The notes beneath the pieces are model-generated. The model worked only from the letters and a program-made list of their open reading frames with translations, did no database searches and was not told where the DNA came from. Of a DNA stretch of 64,000 nt, positions 44,502 through 56,274 are shown piece by piece. The position numbers and the translations under genes are program-made. The DNA comes from Synaphobranchus kaupii (lineage: Eukaryota > Chordata > Actinopteri > Anguilliformes > Synaphobranchidae). Positions within the stretch are counted from its first letter, which is position 1, and every line of letters starts with the position of its first letter. The DNA lies in the NCBI GenBank assembly GCA_029718625.1, contig CM056380.1:40780680-40844679 (forward strand). The letters are read 5' to 3'.

Positions 44502-45840
44502 AATTATTTTTGTAATCCCCGATAGTTTTTATTTTCTCTCAGTTTGTAGCGCCCAATCATATTTGCAGGCCCTTCTCATTGCTGCAGTGTTCCGCGTTGG
44601 CCTCGGTCGACCGCGTTCTCCTTCCAGGCTGGTCTGCTAGGTGACATTTCCCTTTATTTGGCAATTTGCCAGCCAGGCCCGTGTGACTGCTGCATCTGAG
44701 TACTGTGTTCCATTGCACAGCTGCTGCAGGTAGACCACTGGCGCAAAACTGACCTAAGGAGTTGCAAATTTGTGATGCGACCCGGGACCCCCTCTTCCCA
44801 ACTGACACACTGCCTTCCAGGGCAGCGCTATGGTTAAGATTCATTCATTACAGGGAACTTCACTACACTGAAAGCCAGTGGTTAAGCAGGACCGCTCGTA
44901 ATTAAGGTGATATTGAGAGAAACGTCCTGTCATCTGCATGTCCGTCTGAGACGTTCATAACCAATACGACGGACCAGCCCCATCGGTCACCTTCCAGGTG
45001 GCCTGTTTTACTGATTTGGAAACTTCAGAAGGGCAGTTCTGACAGATGTTGCAGTAGAAGAGAAGGACGGTGGAGTTATTGATCGTGGACGGTGGACACA
45101 GTCGTGGGGGGAAATTGCCTTGACTCAGTGCCATTCGTATCAGTGCTCTCCAGCCCTGTTTTTTCACATTTCCCAGTGTCCCATTTGTCATCACAGAGGA
45201 AATCTTTAGTCAGAGATAAGCACTCATCTCCAAAGGGCTGGTGAGCTGTGAGTGCATGTGTTGTATGCGTGTATGCATGTGTATGTGTGTATTTGTATGT
45301 GTGTATGCGTGTGTGTGTGTGTGTGTGGTGTGTGTGTGTGTGTGTGTGTGTGTTTGTAAGCGTGTATGTGTGTGTGTGTGTATGTGTGTATGTGTGTATA
45401 TATGCTGATAATACTGGCAATGTGTTTAATGAGTTTTTTAATGTGCTGGTACATCTTAATCCTTGTAGGTAGACTATATACAGATGCCCTTTGTGACAAC
45501 ATTGAACCCCGTTGTGTTTAAGGTTATTTTAACATATTGAGATGAAAGCATGTTGCATGCCGCCATGCTCTGATGTCGCCCTCCTTTTGATTTTGCCATT
45601 AAAAAAGCTAACTCTGCGAGATTTGCGGTGGTCAGTCTGTAAACATGCTTTCTCCGAGGACAGACTAAGCCTGTTAGCTAACATCGTCCAGCGGTAGGGC
45701 CCACTTTCCTTTCCACACCTAGGTAGGGTGAGTGTTTGGCTTCTTTTGACCCTCCAGCTGTTTATCGCACAGGTTAGCGGTGGTCGGCAGTGAGAGATGC
45801 TCGCCACTTCTAACGAGTGCCAGCTCTCCCCAGTCTCCTG
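44502..45840. other. Intergenic with TG array
   Basis: No gene recognised. An interrupted TG/TATG array lies at about 45250-45405. Confidence 0.5.
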
Positions 45841-45965
45841 TAGCCCCCTGTGTGGCTTGCAGTGTGGAAAATAGCCACACCTGTAGCCCCCTGTGTGGCT
45901 TGCAGTGTGAAAAATAGCCACTACTATAGCCCCCTGTGTGGCTTGCAGTGTGGAAAATAGCCAAC
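45841..45965. repeat. 43-bp minisatellite, 3 copies
   Basis: TAGCCCCCTGTGTGGCTTGC recurs at 45841, 45884 and 45927, separated by exactly 43 bp. Confidence 0.9.
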
Positions 45966-46069
45966 TGTGGATGCAGGCTCTCAGCTGTGGATGTGGTCGA
46001 AAGGCAGTTACTCGAGAGCAAGGCGCAATTTACAATTCCAAATAAATCTTAAAAATAAATCCTGTGGGA

Positions 46070-46119
<50 letters not shown>
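46070..46119. repeat. (GT)n microsatellite
   Basis: Pure GT tract of about 46 bp. Confidence 0.95.
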
Positions 46120-46261
46120 GCCTGGTGATTTGCGGAGCATGCAAAGTCTGTATACAGTTATGGCTGTAAACACCAGCTTGCTGGGGGAATTGGGAGAGGC
46201 TGAATGGGGCTACCCTGGCAGCCACACAGTTGGTGTCCTCTGGTAGCGAGCCAAACAGCCA

Positions 46262-46460
46262 GCTGCTTGCACTGCTCCACATATGAGTGACACGTCCCGC
46301 TGCTTGCACTGCTCCACATATGAGTGACACGTCCCGCTGCTTGCACTGCTCCACATATGAGTGACACGTCCCGCTGCTTGCACTGCTCCACATATGAGTG
46401 ACACGTCCCGCTGCTTGCACTGCTCCACATATGAGTGACACGTCCCGCTGCTTGCTTTTC
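46262..46460. repeat. 37-bp minisatellite, 5 copies
   Basis: CTGCTTGCACTGCTCCACAT starts at 46262, 46299, 46336, 46373 and 46410, a 37-bp period with almost no variation; a partial sixth copy follows. Confidence 0.93.
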
Positions 46461-46654
46461 ATTACAGCCGTTTGATCCAGTTGTTCACCACCATCAGACT
46501 CCATTAGAACCCTTGAAGGTACGGCCTTCTCAAACCAGGGACTCACCACAGGGGCCATCAACAGTCGCAGTGATTAGTCGGGAGAGGCTGAGGGACTGGG
46601 CAGCTCCTAAGTGTGTTATCAGTGCAATGGTGTCTGCTCGGTGGCACGGTCTCC

Positions 46655-47190
46655 CCAACCAGTGAAGGACCAGTGCTGTATTTTCCCTCTGTATCCAGTG
46701 AAGGACCAATGCTGTATGTTCCCTCCATATCCAGTGAAGGACCAGTGCTGTATTTTCCCTCCGTATCCAGTGAAGGACCATGTGCTGTATGTTCCCTCCA
46801 TATCCAGCGAAGGACTAGTGCTGTATGTTCCCTCCATATCCAGTGAAGGACCAGTGCTGTATGTTCCCTCCATATCCAGTGAAGGACCAGTGCTGTATGT
46901 TCCCTCCATATCCAGTGAAGGACCATTTGCTTGTATGTTCCCTCCATATCCAGTGAAGGACCAGTGCTGTATGTTCCCTCCATATCCAGTGAAGGGACCA
47001 TTGCTGTATGTTCCCTCCATATCCAGTGAAGGACCAGTGCTGTTTGTTCCCCTCCATATCCAGTGAAGGACCAGTGCTGTATGTTCCCTCCATATCCAGT
47101 GAAGGACAAGTGCTGTATGTTCCCCTCCATATCCAGTGAAGGACCAGTGCTGTTTGTTCCCTCCATATCCAGTGAAGGACCAGTGCTCTA
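46655..47190. repeat. 36-bp minisatellite, about 15 copies
   Basis: The unit CCAGTGAAGGACCAGTGCTG plus TATGTTCCCTCCATAT is 36 bp, so 12 codons. Long open frames (Met-Phe-Pro-Pro-Tyr-Pro-Val-Lys type on plus, Trp-Ser-Phe-Thr-Gly-Tyr type on minus) are by-products of the period. One-base indels shift the frame several times, so I do not call a protein. Confidence 0.93.
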
Positions 47191-47197
47191 TGTTCTA

Positions 47198-47630
47198 GAG
47201 AGCTGCACGGGAATGGGGACAGCGGTAATACTGCAGAATTTTGCAGTAATCCACGGGTTTGGCTACAAAATAAAAAATATTCCTGCGGTGACGGCGGGAA
47301 TGGGGATGGGCTTTACTGTGTTCCTGCAGGAACGATAATGACATGTATGTTAGCACCGCGGTAGACGGTCATGAGATATTATGGTCATTATTGAGTTGCA
47401 CTGGTAACAGTGACAAAATCTTCTGCCAATAATCATGGCGATGCAAAAGGCTGACACACAAGTACTCATTCATCTTAAAAGTGACCGTCTAGTTTGTGTG
47501 GAACAACACACAAAAAAGTGTGTATGGAAAGAGTTTGCTTTGATTAAAGTAAACAACAATATTGTTGCGTTCGTCAAATGCAACAAATGCCACGCGACTT
47601 TAAAATAGCCGAGAGCTCTCGTGATGGAAC
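47198..47630 (+). pseudogene. hAT-like element 5' part with BED zinc finger relic
   Basis: Begins AGAGCTGCACGGGAATGGGG, similar to hAT termini of fish. A reading starting MAMQKADTQV (about 47431) contains VWKEFALIKV then VAFVKCNKCHATLK, the first half of a BED finger (aromatic plus CxxC). After a frame break the next frame reads RDGTSGLWAHVNACS, the second half (GTS-LW-H-C). BED fingers bind DNA in hAT transposases and derived ZBED proteins. The rest of the transposase is absent and replaced by the 54-bp minisatellite. The protein is not functional. Confidence 0.55.
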
Positions 47631-48714
47631 CAGTGGTCTATGGGCTCACGTTAATGCATGCTCGGTGCTCAGATTAAACACATCCAGTGGTCTATGGGCT
47701 CACGTTAATGCATGCTCGGTGCTCAGATTAAACACATCCAGTGGTCTATGGGCTCACGTTAATGCATGCTCGGTGCTCAGATTAAACACATCCAGTGGTC
47801 TATGGGGCTCACGTTAATGCATGCTCGGTGCTCAGATTAAACACATCCAGTGGTCTATGGGCTCACGTTAATGCATGCTCGGTGCTCAGATTAAACACAT
47901 CCAGTGGTCTATGGGCTCACGTTAATGCATGCTCGGTGCTCAGATTAAACACATCCAGTGGCCTATGGGCTCACGTTAATGCATGCTCGGTGCTCAGATT
48001 AAACACATCCAGTGGTCTATGGGCTCACGTTAATGCATGCTCGGTGCTCAGATTAAACACATCCAGTGGTCTATGGGCTCACGTTAATGCATGCTCGGTG
48101 CTCAGATTAAACACATCCAGTGGTCTATGGGCTCACGTTAATGCATGCTCGGTGCTCAGATTAAACACATCCAGTGGTCTATGGGCTCACGTTAATGCCA
48201 TGCTCGGTGCTCAGATTAAAACACATCCAGTGGTCTATGGGCTCACGTTAATGCATGCTCGGTGCTCAGATTAAACACATCCAGTGGTCTATGGGCTCAC
48301 GTTAATGCATGCTCCGGTGCTCAGATTAAACACATCCAGTGGTCTATGGGCTCACGTTAATGCATGCTCGGTGCTCAGATTAAACACATCCAGTGGTCTA
48401 TGGGCTCACGTTAATGCATGCTCGGTGCTCAGATTAAACACATCCAGTGGTCTATGGGCTCACGTTAATGCATGCTCGGTGCTCAGATTAAACACATCCA
48501 GTGGTCTATGGGCTCACGTTAATGCATGCTCGGTGCTCAGATTAAACACATCCAGTGGTCTATGGGCTCACGTTAATGCATGCTCGGTGCTCAGATTAAA
48601 CACATCCAGTGGTCTATGGGCTCACGTTAATGCATGCTCGGTGCTCAGATTAAACACATCCAGTGGTCTATGGGCTCACGTTAATGCATGCTCGGTGCTC
48701 AGATTAAACACATC
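47631..48714 (+). repeat. 54-bp minisatellite, 20 copies, coding-like
   Basis: CAGTGGTCTATGGGCTCACG recurs every 54 bp: 1084 bp equals 20 units plus four single-base insertions (near 47804, 48198, 48219 and 48315). Units are almost identical (one CAGTGGCC variant near 47960). In the plus frame each unit encodes SGLWAHVNACSVLRLNTS (18 residues), and the frame stays open except where the insertions shift it. The first unit is continuous with the BED-finger relic just upstream. Confidence 0.95.
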
Positions 48715-49172
48715 CAGTAGCCTAACGTTACGCGCATCACAGTGTCCCGGGTTTCAGTTAGCTAGAGCTGCCCGCTAGTGACATGCCCGAAATGACAGAC
48801 GCAATCGTTCACAGTGTGCTACAAATAAGGTAATATGTTAGCCTATTTAATCATTATTTAATGAGTTACTGTATGTGCAGGTTATTATTATTATATTATA
48901 TTATATTATATTATTATAAATGTCTCTGAAGTGTCAGATAGAGATTTAGAACATCCCTTTTCTTCTAAATCCCAGAGAATTTTGAGAAAATCTACGCTTT
49001 TGGTGAATTTGAACAGATTGCACATTTTCTTATTGCCTGCAATATGTGCAACAAAGTGCTGAGCATATTTTGCATGCACAATGACCATTTGTACATAAAC
49101 GGGGTCATAAAAAGTTTAATTGGAAAAATGGAAATTATTGTAAAGAGGACCTGCGTCTGCAGGTCGGCTCTG
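48715..49172. other. AT-rich spacer
   Basis: A (TTATA)n-like stretch lies at 48884-48918. Possibly the 3' side of the hAT relic. Nothing else is visible. Confidence 0.4.
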
Positions 49173-49448
49173 TATACTGCAAAAAAATGTCCATCTTAAC
49201 AAGTGTTTTAGTCTTGTAGTGAGACTTAAAACCTTTTTTTTTTTCTCTCAAGTAGAAAATATTAACTTGTTTTCAGTTACTTTTTGCTTGACTAGTGAAA
49301 TTGTGTTGAAATGAGTAAATCTTACTCACCTCATTGCCAATCTTTGTTTTATTTAGCAAGAAATAGTAGTGGAAATAAGATAATAAATATATAATATAAG
49401 ACTAAAATGCTTGTTAAGACTGACTTATTTTTTGGTTTTTGCAGTGTA
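49173..49448. mobile_element. MITE with TACTGCAAAAA ends
   Basis: 276 bp between TATACTGCAAAAA and TTTTTGCAGTGTA. Inner left CATCTTAACAAGTGTTTTAGTC is the inverse of inner right GACTAAAATGCTTGTTAAGA. No coding capacity. A partial copy lies in opsin intron 2 at 56145-56233. Confidence 0.75.
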
Positions 49449-52400
49449 GAGGCTGTGAGTGATGTTTGGAGTCTCTCCTCCTCTTTAGATCAAAGACTTT
49501 ATGAAGCAGGTCTTAATAATTATTAAGTGCGGCATGAGATCTGGCCAAAGAGTAGACAAAATTGCTAAATCAAAACAATTATGTATAAATTGTTTTGGAA
49601 TATACAGTTTACAGCCAGTGTTCCTTGAACTGGTATAAGTGGCTGAGCACTGAGACCAGAGGCATGCTGGGTAATTCCAAACTGTGGATATCTGAATCAC
49701 AGTGCCAATATCTTACTATTAACCTGGTATTTAACGCAGCCTCACATCAAAGCAAGGCCTTCGGTCCAAATACATAACTCATCGTAATGCATACAAAGGC
49801 CCCCACAGCCTGCATTTCACTCCCTTCTCCACCAATAACTTCAGAGCAGGATAATGCACAGGGTCCTGTTGACACAGTAAGCTTACACTGGCTGTCTCAG
49901 TAAGCCATGTGAAAACAATGATGGCATAGGGTAACTGGAACTTTCCAGTGAATAAATAAACATGTTGTGCATCAGTCTGTGCTTTAAGAATACAGCACTA
50001 AAAAAAGGAAGTTTCCTGCATCCCAGCAGCTATGTAAGGGTGATATTTAATGTATTTTAAATAGCCCCATCAGCCCCACCATTGATGCATGCCATTTATG
50101 CATCTCATTTTCTGGAGTTAGGGTTGTTTTATTTAGTCTTTTATTGTTCTCTTGTTTGACCGCTACCTGTAAACCGAGCTGTCACTGTGCCATTTTTTCC
50201 CATTCATCGTCTGGTTTTTCACATATCATTTGTCAATGTTTATAGTCATGGGAAATGTTTGTGCCAAGGTCTTACAGGCAGGTGGAATTTTTACAAAATT
50301 TCACAGCTGCAAATTTCCGAATGGAAAGCATCACTCATTTGTCAGGTTTGTCATCTTAGATCCTCTTGACTCATTGAAGAACAGGGAGAAATGTCAGCCA
50401 GTTTACTGCCCTGGAAACTTTCACACTATAAGCTCACAGCCGCTCGGGTGCAAAGCTAATGCTGCGCAAGCTATTGTTTTGCCTATTCACTGAAAAACAT
50501 ATCAGTATTTATCCTTGAAAAGTCAGCCATAAACATACATTTTGAGTTATTTGAGAGAGAGCACTGTTGACTTCACAAGCCATTTTATTGGGCAATTGTC
50601 CTCAGACAGAATGGTTGTTTTTCCACACGAATCAGAAACTGTTGAAGTGATTTGCTTTCTGACGACATCGCCGCTGTTATTAAGAGACTGTGGATAGCAA
50701 CCGTATTGAATTCCTTTAGCAGCTCTCAGGAGTCTGGCCGCAAACAAGCCTTTGTTCAGCCTCACTGTGAACACCGTCGCTGGCACTATACACAATACGA
50801 AGACTGACGACTTGTGTCTGTATTACATAAATCAAAGAAATAATGAAGGAAGGAAAGAAAGGAAGAGACAGAAAGAGAAAGAAAGAAATTCATTTTCAGG
50901 GTGTCAAGGCTGAGCAGGGTTATTGTTGCTACAGTGGAACTCTGTGCTTATTAAACTCCATTCCAGTGTTTGACTTCAAATTTTATACCAAGGACTAAAG
51001 AACTGCAGGCTACTGACGGCTTATGGGTTTTTTTTGGGGATATAACCAAACCGGACTGTGACCTGTGGCTCTTGCGGCCAGTAGGGATCTGCTGTTAAAT
51101 ATGTCAAACACCCCCAAGCTGTTCCTCATGGCGGATTTAATTTCACTTCCAGACTAAGCTCTAATGACAGTCAGCTGGGTAAATTCGAATGGGAGAAGGC
51201 TTTAATTGCTTTCTGCGGTAGAGAGGGAGGAGGCCAGGTTTCAGGAACTAAAATAAGAAATCATACCCACACTTCAGAAAGTAGCGGAGAGAGAGGCCAA
51301 ACTCAAGAGCTGGAGTACGAAATGAGATCAGAGGCTGGACATACCCCAGGTTCAATAAAACAGGAATAAAAGGACGGAAAATTAGACTTAGGCTATGTGA
51401 ATTAGACACGTTGCAGATAAAGTTGCATATAAAAACATTGCATTTGCTGAAGGCGTGTAGTATGGTAAACATAGGCTGAAGGAAGGCAGCCATGAGTGTG
51501 GAGTAGATTTAGGTGGAAATAGTAAATGCAAGGCTGATTGTGCCCAACATCAAAGGAACACACTGGAGAATGATGTACATTTTTAAAGTCCAGTATGATA
51601 ATCCATTGTGTGTATAACCACCCCTTTTTAGAACCCTTATTTAATGGAAACTCTTCTATCCATAACTGCATGCTGTGATATTAGGTGTTTTTTTTCTTTT
51701 CTTCCAAATCGGTAATCATTTTTTGTTGATGTTTACTTGCACGAGCAAGGAAAATAAATAAATTTTTTGGGTACAAGATGAATTATTCTGAAAGGGTTTA
51801 ATTATCACGAAATGGACAAAAATGTTGCTCTAATGATTAGATGAGGGATATGACGTGGTGCAGGGGAGGAGGATTGTTTAAAAGAGTTCTTCCAAGAAAG
51901 CATCGGCCAAAAAGAGAGGTAAAAGATAAGACCACGATTCTCGGATTCAGCCGGGATTCCCAGACAGCTTTGGGAAAGCGTCCACTCCGCTGCAGTAGAT
52001 GCGGCGCTGAAGCTTGGCCGGCGCTCCGATGCTGGAATACTGAGTGATCCTAACTCTCACTCGTACACAGAGTCTTCAAAGAACTCTGAGAACTTTCTTT
52101 GTGGTTCTTGCCAGCCGTGCAGGAATAAATGAAAGCAGATGATATGGGCACGCATGAGCCACAGCACTTGTGGAAACAAAGCCAATTATTTAGACTTTGA
52201 CAGGAATGTGAAATGCTCGCAGGAAAGATGCAGAAACCTTGATGCGAGTAGGTTACTGAGGCTAAGGTCTGAGGTTTATGATATACAGCAAGTAAAGCTA
52301 CCGTTGGTTTTCAGGAATCAGCTACTCTGTACTGAAATATGGAATTTATTCGCCTGAAACAATTGCTAAATAAGTGTATTCAATTAAATTTTTATTTAAA

Positions 52401-53672
52401 TATGTTTACGGCGATAATAAACAAGAAATAACAATTTGTGGTTGCACAGAAATACAATATACCAAAGTCATAATTCCATAATTAATTAGTATTGAAGATA
52501 AGGTAATTCTGTTCACATTACAGTGCTAATAAAATAGTTTGCTATATTATAGCACTCGCTCTGTCCCCAATGACTAGCTGAGTATTTGGCGTGTGTCTGT
52601 GTTTGTACTCTTTTCATTGAAATGCCTTGCACACCCATTTCCCCCAGTGAACTACATGAGAACTAAGATCTTAAGACACTTGCAGATTGTGCCAGGCATG
52701 TGTGTGCCTTCAGTACATTGTAATGAATGTTCATATGCGAGGGTAGAGAGAGGACAAAGGGAGGGGGGTTTGGATATTGCTGACTCTTATTTCACCCCCC
52801 CCCCCGCGATGACATTACAGGGTTAAGGGTCACCCTAAATAATCTCCTGGAAATAACCACGCAATGATGTTATCAAGGAATAAAAAGACTGTGTTAGTCA
52901 ATCAGTGCAACATTCCAAACTCAAGACAACAGAAAAAGATGGGGAAATTATGCAAATTAGATGGTTTTGGCTTAGGAGGTTGATGTTTACTGCATGTATT
53001 GTCCTGTCTGCAGAACTCCAGGATTCTTCTGGAATAACGTTGTTTATTTGGGGCTGTTGGACCACTCATCCCTGTCTATTCTGCACCAGTAGGTTTCAGA
53101 AGCACCAAAAACCCCAGATATGCTGGTAAAAGTCTGGCAACCAGAGGCTGACAGTCTTTGCTTGAGCAGAACTGTGAGGAAAAAAACTCTCTCAAATATG
53201 TCCAAATAATCAGATATTTGATTCTACATATGCTGGCTGGCAACTCCTAATCTCATTCTTGCAGTGACAGCAAACTGTCAGAACACTTTGACAACTGAGG
53301 GGCTTTTTGCCCATTATTTGGTTGCTGGATTAGAACAAACAAGGTAGCTGAAATTTCTCCTGTCTCCAGAAAATAGTATGGGTTGGTTCAGATTGGTTGT
53401 CAATCAGAATTTATCTTATTAGGGTTGTTGTTATTCTGGTAAGAGGATTAGTGAATTATGGTGGCTCTGAAGTACAAAACACGAGTACAAAAAAAAACAA
53501 CTTTTGGCCTGAGGTGTCGATGCAATATGCAAAAATAAAAATGTGTCTTATTTATTTCTGTATTTGTGTCTTACTACTGCCTGCAACTAATGTGCATGAA
53601 TTTCGTTGCCATGGACACTTTTTGTTACTTCTTCACCCCCTCAATCTAATACACTTATCATGTCTGTTGCAG
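49449..53672. other. Upstream or first-intron region of opn4x, nothing else recognised
   Basis: Mostly unique-looking DNA without long open frames. The first coding exon of the opsin (start codon and N-terminal tail) must lie here or further upstream, but no convincing exon was found. A C run lies at 52794-52805. Confidence 0.4.
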
Positions 53673-53815
53673 GTGGCAATGGTGCAGGAGGCACCATACC
53701 CTTTCCCCACCGTGGATGTGCCAGACCACGCCCACTATACCATCGGAGCTGTCATCCTGCTGATTGGCATCACTGGCATGGTGGGAAACTTCATGGTCAT
53801 CTATGCCTTCAGCAG
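53673..53815 (+). CDS. opn4x: opn4x exon: N-terminal tail end and TM1
   Basis: 143 nt. Acceptor TGTCTGTTGCAG at 53661-53672, donor GT at 53816. The exon begins in phase 0 (VAMVQEAPYPFPTVDVPDHA) and ends two bases into an Arg codon (AG|G). It holds the strongly conserved FPTVDVPDHAHY segment that precedes TM1 in melanopsins, and TM1 itself (YTIGAVILLIGITGMVGNFM) with the class A Gly-Asn (GN) of helix 1. It encodes 47 complete codons. A methionine occurs at the third codon, but comparison with the family shows this is not the start: melanopsins have a longer N terminus with glycosylation sites from an upstream exon. Confidence 0.9.
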
Positions 53816-53854
53816 GTACTGGCAGCATTCATTCTCCCTGTAGATCACACGGTA

Positions 53855-54097
53855 CACGCTCAGAAATAAAGGTACAGTGGAGGTACATCTTTACTCAACA
53901 TATTTCCTAAATGTACCCTGAAAGTACATTGATGTTCTATTTGGGTACTATTACTAACAAGTACCTTTTCCAGCAAAGAAGCTAAAAATTAATTATGTAT
54001 TGCTGGCTAGGGGTACAATTTTATGTACCTATAGGGTACCACCCCAGTGAAAAGTGTTTATACCTTCTTTTTGTTCCATTTTTTTTTGAGAGTATCT
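53855..54097. mobile_element. MITE in opn4x intron
   Basis: Left end TACACGCTCAGAAATAAAGG, right end CCATTTTTTTTTGAGAGTA: imperfect inverted termini of the common fish type (TACACTCTCAGAAAAAAAGG). Several GGTACA/TGTACC motifs are spread inside. Non-coding. Confidence 0.65.
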
Positions 54098-54144
54098 ACT
54101 GCCCTGTCTGTGGAAGTCTGCCAGTAATGTTCGGGTTTGTTCCT

Positions 54145-54420
54145 GCAATGGCTCAACTGGTAAAGACGCTCAACACAAGTGCAGGCTGGGGCCTGTAGTT
54201 TCTGGTTTTGAAGCAGGATACCTGAGAGGGCTAGGATCGGTTCCTCAGGCTACTGCTGTGAGAAGTTTCTCTCAGTCCAGCACCAGATGCCCACAGGCTA
54301 AAAGTTGTCTTCTGTATCTGGTCATTTGGCCAACGGCCATATCGCCCTGCATCCTTTCATGCGTTACATTGCTCCCACATTATACCACCAGTTAAAACAA
54401 AGGGTTTTAATGTTGCAGTT
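54145..54420 (+). repeat. Possible tRNA-derived SINE
   Basis: AATGGCTCAACTGGTAAAGA looks like an A box, and GGTTTTGAAGCAGG, about 50 nt later, like a decayed B box. An unrelated body follows. Family not identified. Confidence 0.4.
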
Positions 54421-54991
54421 AGCGGGGGTTGTAATAAATTCATGTGTAAATAACTTGGTGCACAAGTTAACAAAATAAACCTTCATTATTCCATAAAAGT
54501 GTGCGTTCTTAATAAAACATGAATATACTACTGCAAAATGTTCTCAACATTTTCTTCAGCCAACAAAATGCCTAAGTGGCTGAAAAAGTCTGTTATAGAA
54601 AAAGTGTTTACCCTAATTAAGCACTTAATCAATAATTTAAGCCAATTACTTGTACAAACCAATGCCAAAAATAATAAAGGCAAAGTTCTGAAAGGGCTAA
54701 TTTAATAGCTGTATTGCTAAAATGATGCATAAATCGAGTATGATTATGTTACTTTTTTTTTTACTCAATTATTTTTAAACTTGATTATTTTACCATTTTG
54801 TAATAAAACAGAGATGATTGTGAAGTATGAGACAGTGAAACTGGTTATTTAAAGGGGTATATATTCACTTCACAAAAAGCTCCTACCTCCACATGCAATT
54901 TTCAGGCTTCACCTTTTCTGTTTCGTCTCTTAAAGAGCTTTAAGAGATGTTTACATTCCCTTGAACTGGCTAAGTGTGTTTGATTGAATCT

Positions 54992-55017
54992 GGGGGGGGG
55001 GGGGGGGGGGGGGGGGG
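54992..55017 (+). repeat. 26-base G run
   Basis: Pure G tract in opn4x intron. Quadruplex-prone, and its length is probably imprecise. Confidence 0.85.
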
Positions 55018-55441
55018 CGGGAGTCTGTATGACCTCAGCATGTGATGAATGATAGAATCAGACAGTGACGGATTTCATCAGCCGAGTGTTTAAAGTCAGC
55101 CGAGCCGTGTCTGGCGCAGTAAATATCATTTTGATAATGACTGTCTGCTGTCGCTGAGTTAACGGACCACAGTAGCACTCACCGGCATGTTTATGGCTCC
55201 AGTTTTTTTTATGTTCACCATAAATTCATCCACATGGTGAACAGTGCTAATTATTTCACACTATCTGTGTTCTCATGGGAGTATCATTATTTGTCTGAAC
55301 TCTTTTGACTATGAGACCATTTTATGTGTAGAATGGGGCGGGGGGTGGGGGGGTGTATATGATGAACAAGGCCGATAACAAGGTGCAGTTGCCTTTTTTA
55401 TCAGGGGTGGTGTGTGGCGATAAATGGATCTCTGAGCTCAG

Positions 55442-55451
55442 ACTGTGTGTT

Positions 55452-55489
<38 letters not shown>

Positions 55490-55510
55490 CGTGTGCGTAC
55501 ATGTGTGTGT
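55442..55510 (+). repeat. (TG)n next to opn4x splice acceptor
   Basis: TG tract with TACGCG interruptions ending four bases before the acceptor AG at 55513-55514. It occupies the place of the polypyrimidine tract. Confidence 0.93.
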
Positions 55511-55514
55511 TCAG

Positions 55515-55648
55515 GAGCCGGAGTCTGCGGACACCCCCCAACGTGTTCATCATCAACCTGGCCATCACCGACTTCCTCATGTGTGTCACCCAAGCCCCGA
55601 TCTTCTTCGCCACCAGCATGCACAAGAAGTGGATTTTCGGGGAGAAAG
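55515..55648 (+). CDS. opn4x: opn4x exon: ICL1 and TM2
   Basis: 134 nt. Acceptor GTGTGTTCAG at 55505-55514, donor GGTGACG with GT at 55649. It completes the Arg codon and encodes SRSLRTPPNVFIINLAITDF (loop 1 and TM2 with the conserved LAxTD aspartate), then LMCVTQAPIFFATSMHKKWI and FGEK. It ends one base into the Gly codon of KGCELY. The TM2 Asp binds the sodium pocket in class A receptors. Everything expected is present; the acceptor lacks a normal pyrimidine tract. Confidence 0.92.
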
Positions 55649-56144
55649 GTGACGTGTGACCCCGATCCCAACTCTCTCTCTCTGTCTCTTCATCCTGCTT
55701 TCATTCTCTATGCCTCTCTCTCTCTGTTTGTCTCGCTCATTCTCTTTCTACCCCCTCTCTCTCTCTGTCTCACAAGCATACATACAAACGCACACAAATA
55801 CACACACACTCACACACGCGCACACACATGCTCTCACAGTCCACCTATAGTAAGATACGTAATGTCTATACCTAAGCTTAGTGGCTGTACAATTGGGGAT
55901 TATAAAGAGAGCAAGGATAGAGAGCGGTTGCCTAGAGACACAGCCCTGGCAGGCTTCAGATGCCATGTCCGTGTCAGTCGCTGTCATCCATTTCCAAATG
56001 GAGCAACTCTTTACAGAGTACAGAATATCTCTGTATCGTTCACCTGGAATGTTCCAGAAAGCCTTTGCTGTAATTAAAGCAGCTCCACTAAAAGGCAATT
56101 TATCTGAACTGGTTAATGAAAATAATCTCTTATTCTTATGTAGC

Positions 56145-56233
56145 AAAAAAAGTAATAGAAATAAGATTTTAGGTCTAAATATAAGACTAAAATGCTTGTT
56201 AAGATTGACTTATTTTTTTGGTTTTTGCAGTGT
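56145..56233. mobile_element. Partial MITE, same family as 49173-49448
   Basis: ATAAGACTAAAATGCTTGTT and the end TTGGTTTTTGCAGTGT match the right half of the element at 49173-49448. The left half is missing. Confidence 0.7.
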
Positions 56234-56274
56234 GGACTTAATCTGAGTGAAAGGCCTTTGTTTTGGCCTGGCTG

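Noticed and set aside
46558..47166. 202-codon minus-strand frame with EGTYSTGPSLDM repeats
   Set aside because: Product of the 36-bp minisatellite; other frames are equally open.
50187..50493. Open frames of 60-87 codons as a possible first exon of opn4x
   Set aside because: No similarity to the melanopsin N terminus and no matching donor in phase 0.
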